From positions 526,501 to 590,500 of the forward strand of contig NW_026947371.1 of NCBI RefSeq assembly GCF_036323735.1: 64,000 nucleotides of DNA, read 5' to 3'. The DNA comes from Rattus norvegicus. Its lineage: Eukaryota; Chordata; Mammalia; Rodentia; Muridae. Both the position numbers and the translations under genes were made by a program. Numbering within the stretch: position 1 is the stretch's first letter; each line of letters begins with the position of its first letter. The notes under the pieces were generated by a model. It made no database searches. It was not told the origin of the DNA and worked only from the letters and a program-made list of their open reading frames with translations. Positions 12,901 through 25,151 of the stretch are shown piece by piece.

Positions 12901-13481
12901 TATGCACTATTACACAATGGTGTGAAGGAGCAGAATTGAAGAAACAAAGAAAAAAATGTAAGACTATCTCTTTAGATGCTGAAAAAGCCTTTGACAGAAT
13001 AAATCGTCCTTCGCTATTTTTGGTCTCAGGGAGACCAGGGATGACAGGCACATACATAATGCAATAAAATACTAAAATAAATACAAAAATATTACATAAA
13101 ATGAAATAAAGCAGTCCACCAGTTAATACCAAATATGGGGGGGAAACAAAAGGCAATTCGACTAAATTGGAGAATGAGAACAGACTGCTCATTTCGCAGC
13201 ATCCTTTCAGAAAAGTCCTTAAATTCCCAGCTAGAGCAATAAGACAACCAAAGGAAGTCGAGGGGATGATATTGGAAAATCAGAACTCAGTGTATCACCA
13301 TTCACACATCATATAATAGTGAACATATGTGATCCCAAAGATTTACCAGAAATGACCTACATATGAATAACACCTTCAGCCGAGTGGACGGATGAAAAAT
13401 AAAATGAAAATAATCTGTCATGCAAATAACAGAGAGGCTGAGAAGAAATTAGGGAAGCAATGCCATTCACAATGGGCATAT

Positions 13482-13501
13482 GCATATATATATATATATA
13501 T

Positions 13502-13541
<40 letters not shown>
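13482..13541. repeat. TA/CATA microsatellite
   Basis: (TA)n with three CATA interruptions, within the same decayed L1. Confidence 0.95.
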
Positions 13542-13548
<7 letters not shown>

Positions 13549-13680
13549 AAAATAACTCTAACCTAGCACATCAGAAACATGTCTGGTGTGAACTCCAAGT
13601 CTCTGAACACAGAAACTGAGGAAGGTAGCAGAAGACAAAAAGACCTCCCATGCTCATGGACAGGTAGGATTAAGAGATTC

Positions 13681-14159
13681 AAAGAGGCCATCTTACTTTT
13701 GGGTGAAGATACAAAGTTGCTATCTCACTGTCAGGTGTGACATGGTTGCCAAAGTGCATGCACGACAAGACGCAATCTTGCAGTCATGTGTGGAGTCAAA
13801 GACGACATCTTGCTATTTGGGTGTGACATGGTTGCCCAATGAGCACATGTTACCTCATTGGCTGTGGAGGCAAGGTCAACCTGAAACATCTCTAGCTTTC
13901 TAACATGCAGATGTTATCACAATTTCTAAATCACATAAGTCACCGAAAATAACCAGGGTAAAAATCTCTAACAGAGGGATGGCAGCCACTACTGGAGAAG
14001 GAAATGGATTTGGCGTCTGTAAGAACAAACTGCTCATGCCACACCATTCAATCAGCCCAAGCATCATTGGATGAGGAGATCTAGATTTAGATACTGAATG
14101 TTTAATGTTTTCTTGGGAAATTTTAGCTGCTTGCTACGGTTCACTATTATCAGGAAATA
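13681..14159. other. Short diverged direct repeat, possibly LTR-derived
   Basis: The phrase ggtgtgacatggttgcc occurs at about 13734 and 13820, roughly 86 bp apart, each followed by a related GCA-containing stretch, with caaagacgacatcttgc and cattggctgtggaggcaagg nearby. Such U3-like short repeats are seen in ERV LTRs, but I cannot name a family. Positions 13930-14159 hold nothing I recognise. Confidence 0.3.
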
Positions 14160-15800
14160 TTTGAAATGGTATACTATGCAGCTGTGAAAAATAAGGACAT
14201 TGTGAAGCTGCAGTCAACTAGATGTAACGAGTTGAGAAACCTGAAACCTCTGAGTGAGATCATTGAAGACCTCGAGAAAAGGGAACACTGGGCCTGGGTC
14301 ACTGAAGACACAGAATTCCATAGAAATTACAAGAGACATGACAGAAGAAAGAACAACTTTGTCTACTGGACTATGGAGCAATGGTTAGAGACCCTACAAG
14401 GGGAGATCTCTATTAACAGAAAATTTAATCCAGAAATACTGTTGAGGAAAGCTTGTTGGAATTTCTGAACCCAATGAACCCATAAGAAAACACACAATCT
14501 GGTTATTATAATTACAATCTATACATGTGTATTGGGCAGATCTAACGCTATCATAATGTATTCCCCAACCAGAAAACACGTTGCTACATGTGCTTTCTCA
14601 AGGACATATGGATTCTTTCCATCATTACTTCCTCTTCTTTTTCTTCAGTTCTCTGCCTTTCCCTCTTACCCTCTTCTGCCTCTCTACCTAACCCCGCAGC
14701 CAAACCTGCAGTACCAACTTTCCCCTCTGGCTCTCAGTAATAGGCTCTAGCATTTACTGACCGGTTATAATGGGAAGAAGGTTCATATGCCATCTCCTAA
14801 GTCCATGACAGAGGGCCAGTCGGGGGGAAACCTCCTTAGAGGAAGCAGATAAATATCAGGATACAAATTACTATTGCCAGGGGAAGAGCAAATACTTATA
14901 ATGCTTTCCATATCTATCCAGTGGATTCTGATAAAATGGGGAATATTCTTCCTAAAGAACCGGCTATACTACATCTTGTCTTATATCTGAAAAGACCTCT
15001 GCCATACCGCAAGGACATGTACTCCATTATGTTCATAGTGGATTTCTTCATAGTGAACAGAAAATAGAAATAAGCCAGATGCCCCTCAACCAAACAATGG
15101 CTACAGATAATGTGGTTCCTTTACACAATGGAATACTACACATATATTAAAAATAAGGACATTGAGAAGCTGCAGTCAAGTAGATGGAATGAGAAAGTAT
15201 TATCCTGAATGAGGTTACTGAGACCCAAATTAACATGTACATATTCACTTAAAGGGGGTGTTAGGCATAAACTACAGAATTCACACACTAAGATCTACAG
15301 AACCAAAGAGGATAAAGAAGAAGAAAGGGCCAAGAAAAATTCTTTAATTTCACTCAGAAGGAGGAATAAACTAATGAGAAGAGGCAGATGGAAGAAAAAG
15401 ACTGTGTGCCTAAGGGGATGGGAAGGGAAATGGGGTTTGAGAATCATTTCTTGGGAGAGACGGGCAAGTGGGACAGAGGGCCAAGAGAATAAACTGAAAT
15501 CAAAGACTGGGCAGGGTGGGTGCTATCTCTGTGATTTCCCTGCAATCTGGGATGGGTGAGACTACCCCTGCGTCCATGAGAGTGACTTTAGCTGAGACTC
15601 TTAACAGTGGGGATACAGATACTGAAATGTTCACTTTCTTCAGCCAGAGAGGACCCAAGGTGGAAGGATAAGGACTCAAAGCCACCCCCAAAATTTTGAC
15701 TCAGAAATTGCCTCCACCATAAGAAACACATGGACAGAAATAGAAAAGGAAATGAGGGAATGGCCAAAGGATAAGTGCCCGGATGTGAGCCTTATCCTAA
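14160..15800 (+). mobile_element. Two L1 3'-end fragments (old Lx-type)
   Basis: The ORF2 3'-end phrase 'tggaatactac..a..ttaaaaataaggacattg' followed by 'gcagtcaa.tagatg' occurs twice, at about 14165-14230 and 15125-15190. Each is followed by 3' UTR-like sequence, such as the 'cctgaatgaggttactgaga' block at 15205. This means two tandem or overlapping old insertions, or one that was duplicated. Both are too decayed for coding. Confidence 0.65.
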
Positions 15801-17261
15801 TGGCAAACGACAAACACTGACATTATTAATGGTCCTTTCTTGTGTTTGCAGACGGGAGGGTCGCGTTATGTCCTCAGCAAGGCTCCATCAAGCAGCCGAC
15901 AGACACAGAAGCAGAGGTGCACGGCCAAATACCGGACGGAGCTCAGTGATTCTCACTGAAGAGCTGAAGGAAGGACTGACAAAGTAGAGGAGCACAATGG
16001 TCTTCACGTGTGTTCACTAAACCTGTCGCCTGTCTGTGGATCCTGTTCTCTTACTCGGGCTGCGTTTTCAGTACCTGATGGGAGACAATGAATCTAGTTC
16101 TGCAGAGACTTGATGTGCCAGGGGAGAGGTTGCACCAAGAGGGGTCCTCCACTCTGTTAGAGAAGAAGGGGAGTGAATAGAAGGAGGGGCTGTAAATGGG
16201 TGGAGCCTGGAGGAGTGTGGTGAAAGGGCAGCATTCAGAATGTTACCTGTTGAATATATGCAACTATTCAAGCAAGGGGCGCAGGCATGACATCACTGGG
16301 ATGGGGGCGTGAAATCATGGGTGTTGGGCATGACATCATGTGGGTGGGACATGACATCATGAGAGTGGGACATGACATCATGGAGGTGGGGGCATGATAT
16401 CATCGTGATGAGGGCATGATATCATGAAGCATCATGGAAAATAGTTGAAATTAGGAAAAAAAAAACACCCCGAGAGTGAACTGAGACCTAGGGAGACAAA
16501 CATGGCGCACGTTTACCTATGGATAGTATCAGCTGTGAGATAAATCTTATTCTATCTACAATCCACAAATGGAGAGAGGTCACAGGAAAGGTGAAGGCCG
16601 GTGAGGGGAAAGCATTGACCTCTCTGAAAGGAAAACTGGAACAGATTCTGTGGATGAGTGAGGGCGACTGAGGACATGAGCAGAAGGTCAGAGGGGAAGA
16701 AGGAGAGATAGCGCGGTGCAAAGAGAACCGGCCAGAGTTAGGGGACATACGGGTTAGTGCAGAAACTTGATGGATGAACTGGTTTATTCACGGCATCTAG
16801 AGGGCAAACTCCCGAGGATGTAATCTGATAGAGAACGCAGAGTCCGAACCTTCAATCCTTTGAAATCAAGGGAGTAGGACTTCAGGATTGGGGATGGTCA
16901 CATTCAGTCGAGTCCGTTTCTGAGGAAGTCAAATGGAGATCCCTGAACAACAGACGGATGCTGGGACAGAGATTATAAAAGCTCAAGCAAATGATGCCTT
17001 CCTGGTACCTTAAGCCTCTTATCGATGTAAATGCACCCGAAAACCCCTTCCCCCTCTCCAAGATTTGTGTAGCCCTTGTTCAACCTGAGTAAAATATATG
17101 CACACAGCACGTCCCTGAATACCTTCTAAGAGAGTTGTGACACTGAATACCTTGGAGCAACCCCCAACTCACTTGCAGGCTGACCAAGATTGTGTTGACC
17201 GACTAGTTCCTGGGGCCACTTCATCCTTTTGCACCTAAACACTCTAGGAAGCATACATCAG

Positions 17262-17263
<2 letters not shown>
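15801..17263 (+). mobile_element. Probable L1 3' UTR sequence and flank, poorly resolved
   Basis: Purine-rich stretches at 16080-16200 and 16560-16760 resemble old rodent L1 3' UTR. I could not set boundaries. A minisatellite interrupts it at 16277-16436. No gene is visible. Confidence 0.3.
16277..16436. repeat. Minisatellite with TGACATCA cores
   Basis: About six units of 22-27 bp share ggcATGACATCATg..gtggg. The eight-base core TGACATCA appears repeatedly, degrading to TGAAATCA and TGATATCA. It is one substitution from the CRE octamer TGACGTCA. Confidence 0.85.
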
Positions 17264-17298
<35 letters not shown>

Positions 17299-17667
17299 TG
17301 TGTGTCTGTGTGTTTCTGTGTGTGTGTATTTTTATGTGTGTGATTGTTTATGTGTGATTGTGTGTCTGTGTGTCTCTCTGTGAGTCTGTGTGTGTGTGTC
17401 TGTGTGTGTATTTTTATGTGTGGGAGAGTTTGTATGTGTGTGTTTCTTTGTGTGTCTTTCTGTGTTTATGTGTGTCTGTATATGTGTGTATGTGTGTCTG
17501 TCTCTGTGTCTGTGTCTCTGTGTGTGTGTTTCTGTCTGTCTATCGGTCTGTGTCTCTCTGTGTATCTTTGTGTATGCGTGTGTGTGTCTGTTTGTGTTTG
17601 TGTGCATGTGAGTGTGTGTGCCTGTGTGTGTGTGTGCATGCGTGTGTGTGTGTGTGTGTGTGTGTGT
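17264..17667. repeat. Long TG/TCTG compound microsatellite
   Basis: About 400 bp of TG interrupted by TCTG, TTTTATG and TATG. It gives spurious open frames on both strands (Cys/Val-rich in one direction, Thr/His-rich in the other). Confidence 0.97.
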
Positions 17668-17926
17668 TAGTCATGCACAAGCTAACCATCCTTACACACA
17701 GACTGTCTGGTTTGCTTTTCTTTTTGGAAGGTTGGCAAATCTTTCTCTTGTCCTAAGAAAAGACCACCCTGGTTCTCAACTCTCTGTGAAGACATGACAG
17801 GTTGAGTGATTTTCATGTATGAGGAGTCTGTCCTAGTGAGAATTACTTTAATTGATACAATAACCCTTGAAAAAAACGTCTCTACATTTACTTTCCTTAG
17901 TCTGTGATCCCTTGAGGGGAATATTC

Positions 17927-17927
<1 letters not shown>

Positions 17928-17972
<45 letters not shown>

Positions 17973-17989
17973 GTCATCATCATTATATA

Positions 17990-18026
<37 letters not shown>
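17928..18026. repeat. ATT trinucleotide repeat, split
   Basis: Two (ATT)n blocks (17928-17972 and 17992-18026) are separated by gtcatcatcattatatatc. Confidence 0.97.
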
Positions 18027-19379
18027 CCCAGAATTATTCCATTATATTATTGTCTGCGCTGTTACTAGTTTGCTAATATTCACTGATGCCAGGAAGATTA
18101 TGGTTCATGTGGGCCCCAATGGACGGCCATGTTTTAGTTCTTGAAACTGAAAGTTTTATTTACATGTTCCGTAGAGCAAATACATGCAAGTACAGAAAGT
18201 TCCTTGGTCTTCTTCATGAGACTGACACCCTCACGTAGTCCTCTGATCTATTTGAGAAAGAGTATTTGGACGAGCAATGGAAAGGTTGGTGACCAAAGAC
18301 ACAAGGTAGGGAGAAATAATACAATTTTTCACAATGTTTCAGGCTTTGAGGATTGGTAGACATTAAATAACCATCTCTTCATTCATAGCAGGAATAGTCA
18401 TAATTATTAAATAATAGTAGGCTGAAAAATTTAACAACATATGTATGATGACTAATTTAAATTCCATATTTCATCTCTGGAAAATTATGTATTCTTTTTC
18501 AGGTTCTTCTTGTAATTCTTTGAAAAACGTGGAAACCAGTATGTGTTTATCTGTACACATTCATAAAGCATGGCCGTTGCTCTAGTGATGGACAGATGAC
18601 ATGACTATCAGGAGACAGACTGACTTTCTTGCCAAAAGAGTAAATCTTCATGTTCACGGAGCCAGTTTCATTCCTAGGTGCAAATGTTTAAAATACCCTG
18701 AGAATGCTTCCTCCAGCTACCGTTTCGTATATGTGGTAATATCCTAAGATGTGGGTTTGTTCTTTGCATTTTGTTTCAAGATCTACAAGAAAGTTTCGTT
18801 TGTGTATACTATTTGGAGATGTTGTCTTTTATCTTTTCTATCGTTTTATACTGGGTTGTAGACACTCAGCATTTTCTGATCCATCTCTCACATGAGGGGC
18901 TGCAAATGAGATGAGTCTTCATCAGGAATAAAGGAAAGAAGACAGGTAAGGTAATAGATGACTCCCTGATGTATTTATCTCCTGTGAATCTGAGATGACT
19001 GTAGTCATCAACCTGTATATATAAACTTTAACTTTACAACAAAGTACACTTACATGAGTTTAAACCGTTGTACTTTTCATTTCGTAAATATTTGCAATAA
19101 AGAGAGCATTCAAAATAATAAAGTTGTGTGATGTATGTAACTCTTTTAACAGATTCCCTTGTATAACTTAATAGAATATATAAATGGTTTTCCTTCAAGT
19201 TGAATGTAATAAAGACAGTGACTCTTATATCAATATATGTAGTAATTGTGGCCTCTATAAAATTTAATATGTTCATATCTTGCCTAAACATCGACCATAA
19301 TTACTGAAATTCTTCCTATACTTACTCAGTATTTTTCCTAAATATTGACTTTAAAATGCATTCAGCAGAATAGATATTG
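18027..19379. other. Unassigned AT-rich spacer
   Basis: I see no gene, RNA or named repeat. Frames at 18141-18359 and 19034-19291 have no recognisable protein features. Confidence 0.5.
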
Positions 19380-20218
19380 AGGCGGATGGAGGAAAGGAGG
19401 AAACTGAATGGGAGGGGAGGTAGAGAAGGGAATGGGTAGGAGGAATTGGATATAGTGGGTTTGGAGGAACTAGGTATTGTGAATGAAGGGAAAAGGGAAT
19501 GGAAATCACAAGTGTGGGGTGTGCATCTCTAGGAAGTGCCAGAGACCTGGGAAAGGCAAATCCCCAGGGTGTCTATTGGGTTGACATTCGCAATGGGGAT
19601 AAGGATTCTTAAAATGCCACTTCTGTTGCCACACATGACTACCAGTAATGTGACAAGAAAAAAAATAAACAACAACAACCAAAAAACCTTCAGTCCAAAA
19701 TGAACACAACCTACAAGACCTTCAGAGACAAAGATAGATAGAGCAGACATGGTAGGTACTTCCAACCAATGGTTAGCACAGATTGATATCTACCCCGTGG
19801 GCAATCACCGATTGCTGACACTATTACAGATACTCTATCATGCTTGCATACAGAATCCTAGCATAACTGTCCTCTAAGTGACTCCACCCAACAGCTGAGA
19901 GAAAGAAGTGTAAAGATTCACCACCAAACATTAGCTGGAGCTTGGGGAGTCTTTAAAAAAACAGGTGAAGAATCGAGGCCCAGATATTATGAGGGACTCC
20001 ACAGGAAGACCAATAAAGTCAACTCACAGGGACTCTTGTGGTTTGCCAAACACTGAACCACCAACCAGATAGTGAACTTGTACTGAACCTGAGCCCTTAG
20101 GACATAGGAAGGAAATGTGTAGCTTTTTTTCTTTTTATGGGTTCCCCCGACAATGGGTGTTGGTGTACCCTGAGGATGGGACGTAAAGTGAGAAAATAAA
20201 TAAATAAATTTTAAAGAC
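19380..20218 (+). mobile_element. L1 3' UTR fragment with A-rich tail
   Basis: Sequence of the old-L1 3' UTR type (aggaaactgaatgggagggg; the 'gccagagacctgggaa' block at 19540). It ends in gagaaaataaataaataaattt at 20190-20215, which reads as the 3' tail. The orientation is inferred from that tail. Confidence 0.5.
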
Positions 20219-20970
20219 ACAGATGTCTCATCTATAGACAACTTGTTTGGGAAAGCCCAATTCTAGTTGTTCGGTACCCACATGAAAACAAAGCCTGTGG
20301 AGTGCCTATACCCTTAGAGGCCATAATCCTTTTCATTCTGTTCTTCAATCAGAGTTCCAAGCTCCACCCATAGTTTGGCTAGTTGATGTCTGCTACTGAC
20401 TGAGTCAGCAGCTTAGTGGAGCCTCTCAGAGGGAAGCCATGCTAGACTCCTTTCTCCAAGCATAACAGAGTGTCATTAATAGTATCAGGGATTGGGGCTC
20501 ATCCATGGGGTGGTTTTCAATCTGCACTAACCATTGGTTAATCATTCCACTCTCTCTGCTCTATTCACTGCCTTTTTATTTCTTGTGGTAAGAATAAATT
20601 TTGGGTCAAAAGTTGGTGTCTCTATCATTCCATTTGGTTTGATCTCTGGCTACAGGAGATGTCTTCTTCATGTAGATATCACTGAGGCTGTGAGTCTCAG
20701 CTAAGGAAACACCCATTGATTCAAGGGCATCTCTTACCCCAGCTCTTTGCCTCTTTCTGGATATGACATCTACCTTACCACCCTTATCCATGTAGACTGC
20801 TGTGTCTGTCCTCTGTAGCAGAGGATGTGATCACAGAGACTAGATATGCAAGCAGAGGAGATATCTGTGAGGTCCCCTCCTGCTCAGAGGAGAGAGGGCT
20901 AGAGGAAGGATTGTGAGAGGGGTGAACGGGAGGGTGGCAGTGTGCAGTATGTAAAGTGAATAAGTAAACA
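20219..20970. mobile_element. Probable L1-derived sequence
   Basis: Contains phrases I associate with rodent L1 3' UTR (ttttgggtcaaaagttggtg; ctacaggagatgtcttcttc) and ends with aaagtgaataagtaaacaaa. The assignment and orientation are tentative. Confidence 0.3.
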
Positions 20971-20989
20971 AATAGCTTTGAAAATACCT

Positions 20990-21010
20990 AAGTATACTTG
21001 AAGGTAAGAA

Positions 21011-21067
<57 letters not shown>

Positions 21068-21217
21068 AAGTAAGTAAGTAAACTTGAAGGTAAGAGCAGT
21101 TGTGCATGTGTCTGTGTATGTGTGTAAGTAAGTAAACTTGAAAGTAAGAGCAGTTGTGCATGTGTCTGTGTGTATATATTATATACATATACATATATAT
21201 ATACATATATACATATA

Positions 21218-21266
<49 letters not shown>
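20990..21266. repeat. Minisatellite with TG and TA microsatellites
   Basis: Three copies of acttgaa(g/a)gtaaga(a)gcag occur at 20997, 21082 and 21136. The last two belong to a 54-bp unit. They are interleaved with (TG)n (21013-21061) and followed by (TA)n (21170-21266). Confidence 0.9.
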
Positions 21267-21273
<7 letters not shown>

Positions 21274-23232
21274 AGAAGCAGGTGGCTATGTGTTTAATAT
21301 TAACTTATCACAATTGAGAAAATAGTGGTTTATGCAGAAGACAGTTTAGGCACTATATTAAGAAAAAAATGGCGTTGCTGAAGATGAAGGTATGATTCGG
21401 TGATTAATAGCATTATCTGTTCTTCCAGAGAACCCAGTGCCGATATACACTACCAAGTGACAGCTCACAAGTGGCTGTAATTTCAGCATCACAGAATCTC
21501 ACACGCTCTTCAACCTCCTGGACACTAGGCATGGATGAGTTGCACACGTGAACAAGCAGGTAAAACTCTTACATATGTAGAACAAAAAGTATAAAAACAG
21601 AAGAGCAGTTCCTGATTGACATAATTTGATTTTTGTGAATATTCATAGTGATAATCACAGTCAAATAAACACTTTAGTAATCTATAATGCAATCAAAGCC
21701 ACTAAAGTTAATGATCACGAGTCACTTAAAATCTATTGATTTAAAAATTTGCAATAAAAATTTGCAGTCATGAAATTAAAATTTTATTAATATACAAATT
21801 AATAAACATTAATATTCTCATATAGAGCTGAAAATAATACTTTCCACCTATTTGTTTGGCTTTTATAAATATTGCAGTTTGTGGTTAGTTTGTTCTTGGT
21901 TTTTGTAGGAGTTCATTTCCAGGTATTATCCCATAATCTCTGTTGAGGCTCTCTTATGTTGAATCTAGGAAGGTTGCAATATGTTTTTCTTCTTGTCTGA
22001 TCATTTTTAACTATGTATATGACAAAGATACTTATGTTCTTGGATCTTTCCAGTATTGTCAAGCTGATAGCTTATAGCTGATAACTTGAGAATATTTAAT
22101 TTTTGAAGATCATTTTTGAAACTATTTCCTGATGTCTGTACTATCGGTGTTGTAGATTTTCAAATACATGTAAAACAGCTATTCAGGAACTAATCATGCC
22201 TTATGTCTACTGTTGTTCTGTCATTTTAGAAGAAGAAATCAGAAAGGGATGGGGGTTGAGGTAAAGGACTCTGTGGGGGAAGACAGGAAGGAGGGCAACA
22301 TTTGAGATATAAATTAAAAAAATGAATAAATACCAAAAATAAAGCTGAAGTCAAAATGTACAGGAAAATCAAATGTAATTGATAGGAAACAGTACTCCTT
22401 TTTTATCGTAATCTAATTCCTCAATTTTATATTCCATAATCCATCTAATGAGTAATTCTCAAAAATCAGATAATTGAAAAACATTAACATATTACAAGTA
22501 CCACAGTGATTTGAGCAAATCATAAAAGCAGTGGTTCTACTACTGTACATGTTCTATGCCCGTATAAAATCCAGAAATCCAGTTGACCCTTAATCATTAC
22601 ATATCTTTGTTTATTCTATTCTGTGATAATTCATTACTATTTTTATCTTCTGTGACTACACCTTTGAAGTGAAATAATTACTTTGCTAGAATGTCTCTGA
22701 ATTTGGATTTGCCTAGTGTTTTTTCTCTTTTAGGTCGAGATTCTATGTACTTGGCAGAGATGCCAAAAAGTGTTTCCTGCTTTGTTTATCTCAGTTCAGC
22801 ATTAGGTGGATGACTGGCATCTTAATAACACCCAATTAAGGAGCAATGAAATTATTTTAAATTATTTTTCTTTTGTAGTTTAAAATATTTTAATGTATTT
22901 TTCTTTTATATTTTCTTTTAAAGTAATAGAAGTTATAGGAGAAGTACTTGAAGACTATGGAAAGACTGTGTGTCTCTTCAAAACTTTAGGCTTTGTTTTC
23001 AGCTTCTCCCTCATTTTTTTCCAACTCTCTGGCCTTAATGGTCCTTACCGCGTGTAAGTAGACTGAGAACAATGATTCTGAGGAGAATTTAATCATTGTC
23101 TTTCTGTATAGGTGACTCATGCCTAAAATAATACTCTAGATTTAGTGTCATTGTAATTTATATTTTAAAGTCTTCCATATTTTCTGCACACTTGAAAAGA
23201 ATTCTATTTTTCTTTCATTATACACTATTCTA
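21267..23232. other. Unassigned AT-rich spacer with one small L1-like tail
   Basis: Positions 22230-22335 (ggatgggggttgaggtaaag, then gcaacatttgagatataaat and an A-rich end) look like the last ~100 bp of an L1. I see nothing else assignable. Confidence 0.4.
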
Positions 23233-23266
23233 ATTTTATTTTATTTTATTTTATTTTATTTTATTT
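23233..23266. repeat. TTTTA pentanucleotide repeat
   Basis: About seven near-perfect TTTTA units. Confidence 0.95.
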
Positions 23267-23374
23267 GGGAATAACAACCAGAATCTAATTATCTGACACA
23301 AGCTGACCATTTATATTAGTCTTCTGTCACTTGTAAACCCACTTAATTTTCTTTATAATGTGCAGATAAATGCA

Positions 23375-23410
23375 TGTGTATGTGTGTGTGTGTGTGTGTG
23401 AGTGTGTGCG

Positions 23411-23444
<34 letters not shown>
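23375..23444. repeat. TG microsatellite
   Basis: (TG)n with TGCG and TTTG interruptions. Confidence 0.95.
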
Positions 23445-23445
<1 letters not shown>

Positions 23446-23999
23446 ATCTGAAACACGGATGTTGATTTTGAGAATCACCTGGCTGAAATTCTTTTCCACC
23501 GCCCTCTTAGAAATCATAAAAGGGAGGAAAGATTACTCCTGTTCCATAATAATAGGCCCTGCGTGCCCAAATCTGATATGTGGACTCACCTAATAGTACA
23601 AAAAGCAGAGACTAACAATTTACTGACCTAAGAACTACTTAGCAGTTCCAGTCGAATGCACTGAATTTACATGTACTGAAGAGTTTGGAATTGAAACATA
23701 ATGTGCTGAAGTATTTTCTTGGAAGATTTCCAAATATGTAAGAAAGGATACAGAGGACTTTCAAGGCCCCTGAGACATTAGCATGTGGTTTAAACTCTGC
23801 CCATATCAAAATCTTTAAGTACTGGACTAATCTACTAAAGTTATTTAATAGCAAGCAAACATTAATATTTTTACAATTAAGAATGGTGGTGAATATAGAG
23901 AACACTCTAAAACAAAGTTATGTTTCTTAAAGTTCCTTTCAAAACAGCCAGAAAGATCACAGTGTTTTGTTTTCTTTCTTTCACAGACTATGCACATAA

Positions 24000-24640
24000 T
24001 TATTATCACAATTTTCTTCAAACCCAGATTTCTTCCTAGTGCTTCCTTGATTTCTTGGTTCCTTATGCTATAGATGATGAGGTTCAGCATGGATGTCACT
24101 GCTGTATAGACCAAGAGTTTATCAAATCTTGATGTGTGGTTATATTTGGGCCTCAAGTAATTTTGTCCAAACCCTACAATGGAACCTATTTCCCATGAAA
24201 TAATTGATAAATGGACACATACCCCATGACTCATTTGGATTGCATAGTTAATCTTGCCAATACCATAGCCAAAGGCCATGACTGCCAATAGACAACACTC
24301 AGTTATACTAAAAAGTGTGGAGAAAAACATCTGTGTGGTACATCCCTCCTAAGAGAGCCCTCAGATCACACTGACAAGTCTCTCCATATCTTGGGTATGA
24401 CAGAGCCCATGTAGCCAATTTCCAGGTTACATAAGTTGAGCAGAAAGAAGTGCATGGGGTGCGTAGAGATGGACTGGTGCAGATAGCAAAGACAATGAGA
24501 GCAGGATAAGGGTGAACAGGAGGAAACATTCTCCAGGGACCTCAGAGAACTTGGCACTTGCAAAGCATTTGAAAGACAATACCTTTTCCTGCCACAAAGA
24601 ACAATTGACACAATTGACACTCATCTCCGGAAACACAGAG
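24000..24640 (-). pseudogene. Olfactory receptor pseudogene (class II, family 10-like)
   Basis: An odorant-receptor GPCR remnant on the minus strand. From 24640 downwards the frames give FSEVPGECFLLFTLILL (N-terminus into TM1), then in another frame HPMHFFLLNLCNLEIGY and SVIPK (TM2/ECL1), then from 24330 FFSTLFSITECCLLAVMAF (TM3), MSHGVCVHLSIISWEIG (ICL2/TM4) and finally DKLLVYTAVTSMLN, IIYSIRNQEIKEALGRN (TM7 and C-terminus). Family norms are a single coding exon of about 310-320 codons. Here frameshifts separate TM1, TM2 and TM3. The DRY motif after TM3 is gone (AFG-YGIGK in place of AFDRY). TM5, the third intracellular loop and TM6 are deleted in frame, so that GFGQNY runs straight into LRPKYNH. 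The family assignment rests on the MSxGVC, SWxxG and YLRPK pattern. Certainly non-functional. No neighbouring receptor is visible in the window. Confidence 0.9.
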
Positions 24641-25106
24641 CAGTAAGAAATCAGTAGGATTCTTGCAGATGAGAGATATTATTTTTTTAGTATTTTAGAG
24701 CCTCATTTACATCAGAGTCAAAGTCTTCTTCTGCAGTAACAAAAATCAAAGCTTAGAAAAGATTTTTTCTCACATAATTCCATATCTAATACTTTCTCTC
24801 TTAACACCAGGGGATTTTTTTAAAGTGTGCTAAGCATTGAGCCAAGTGTCCATATATTTACAAGAGAAGGTGGAAACATGGAGTCCTGCCACTAATGAAG
24901 CTCAGGCTCAAGATTTACCTTGCGTTTAAGTTCAGTTTCACATGCTGTACAAGCTATCAATCAAAGGAAGGAAAAAAAACCTTGACTGTATTTCAATTTT
25001 TTACCCAGTCTTATCATTAACCTGTCATCAATATTATACAGAAAACCTGATCAAAACACTCATCTCTATGCTTTCCTGATGCCACAGGTATAGTATCTCC
25101 AACCAT

Positions 25107-25151
<45 letters not shown>

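Larger units (their letters stand above)
10441..13680 (+). mobile_element. Decayed L1 ORF2 fragment, interrupted by ID and TA repeats
   Basis: Plus-strand L1 ORF2 in several frames. The endonuclease/linker part is at 10680-11340 (aagaaacacaatccaggtac; aatggacacaagaaacaag), the pre-RT region at 11520-12530, and the RT block encoding DAEKAFDRI-like sequence at about 12975-13010. C-terminal sequence reaches about 13680 (ctcccatgctcatggacagg). It carries many stops and frameshifts and is split by an ID element (11364-11452), TA arrays (11453-11511, 12602-12658, 13482-13541) and an AT-only tract (12659-12900). Confidence 0.75.

Noticed and set aside
17332..17756. Overlapping open frames of up to 132 codons on both strands, Cys/Val-rich or Thr/His-rich
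   Set aside because: They are translations of the TG/TCTG microsatellite. Any phase of such a repeat stays open.
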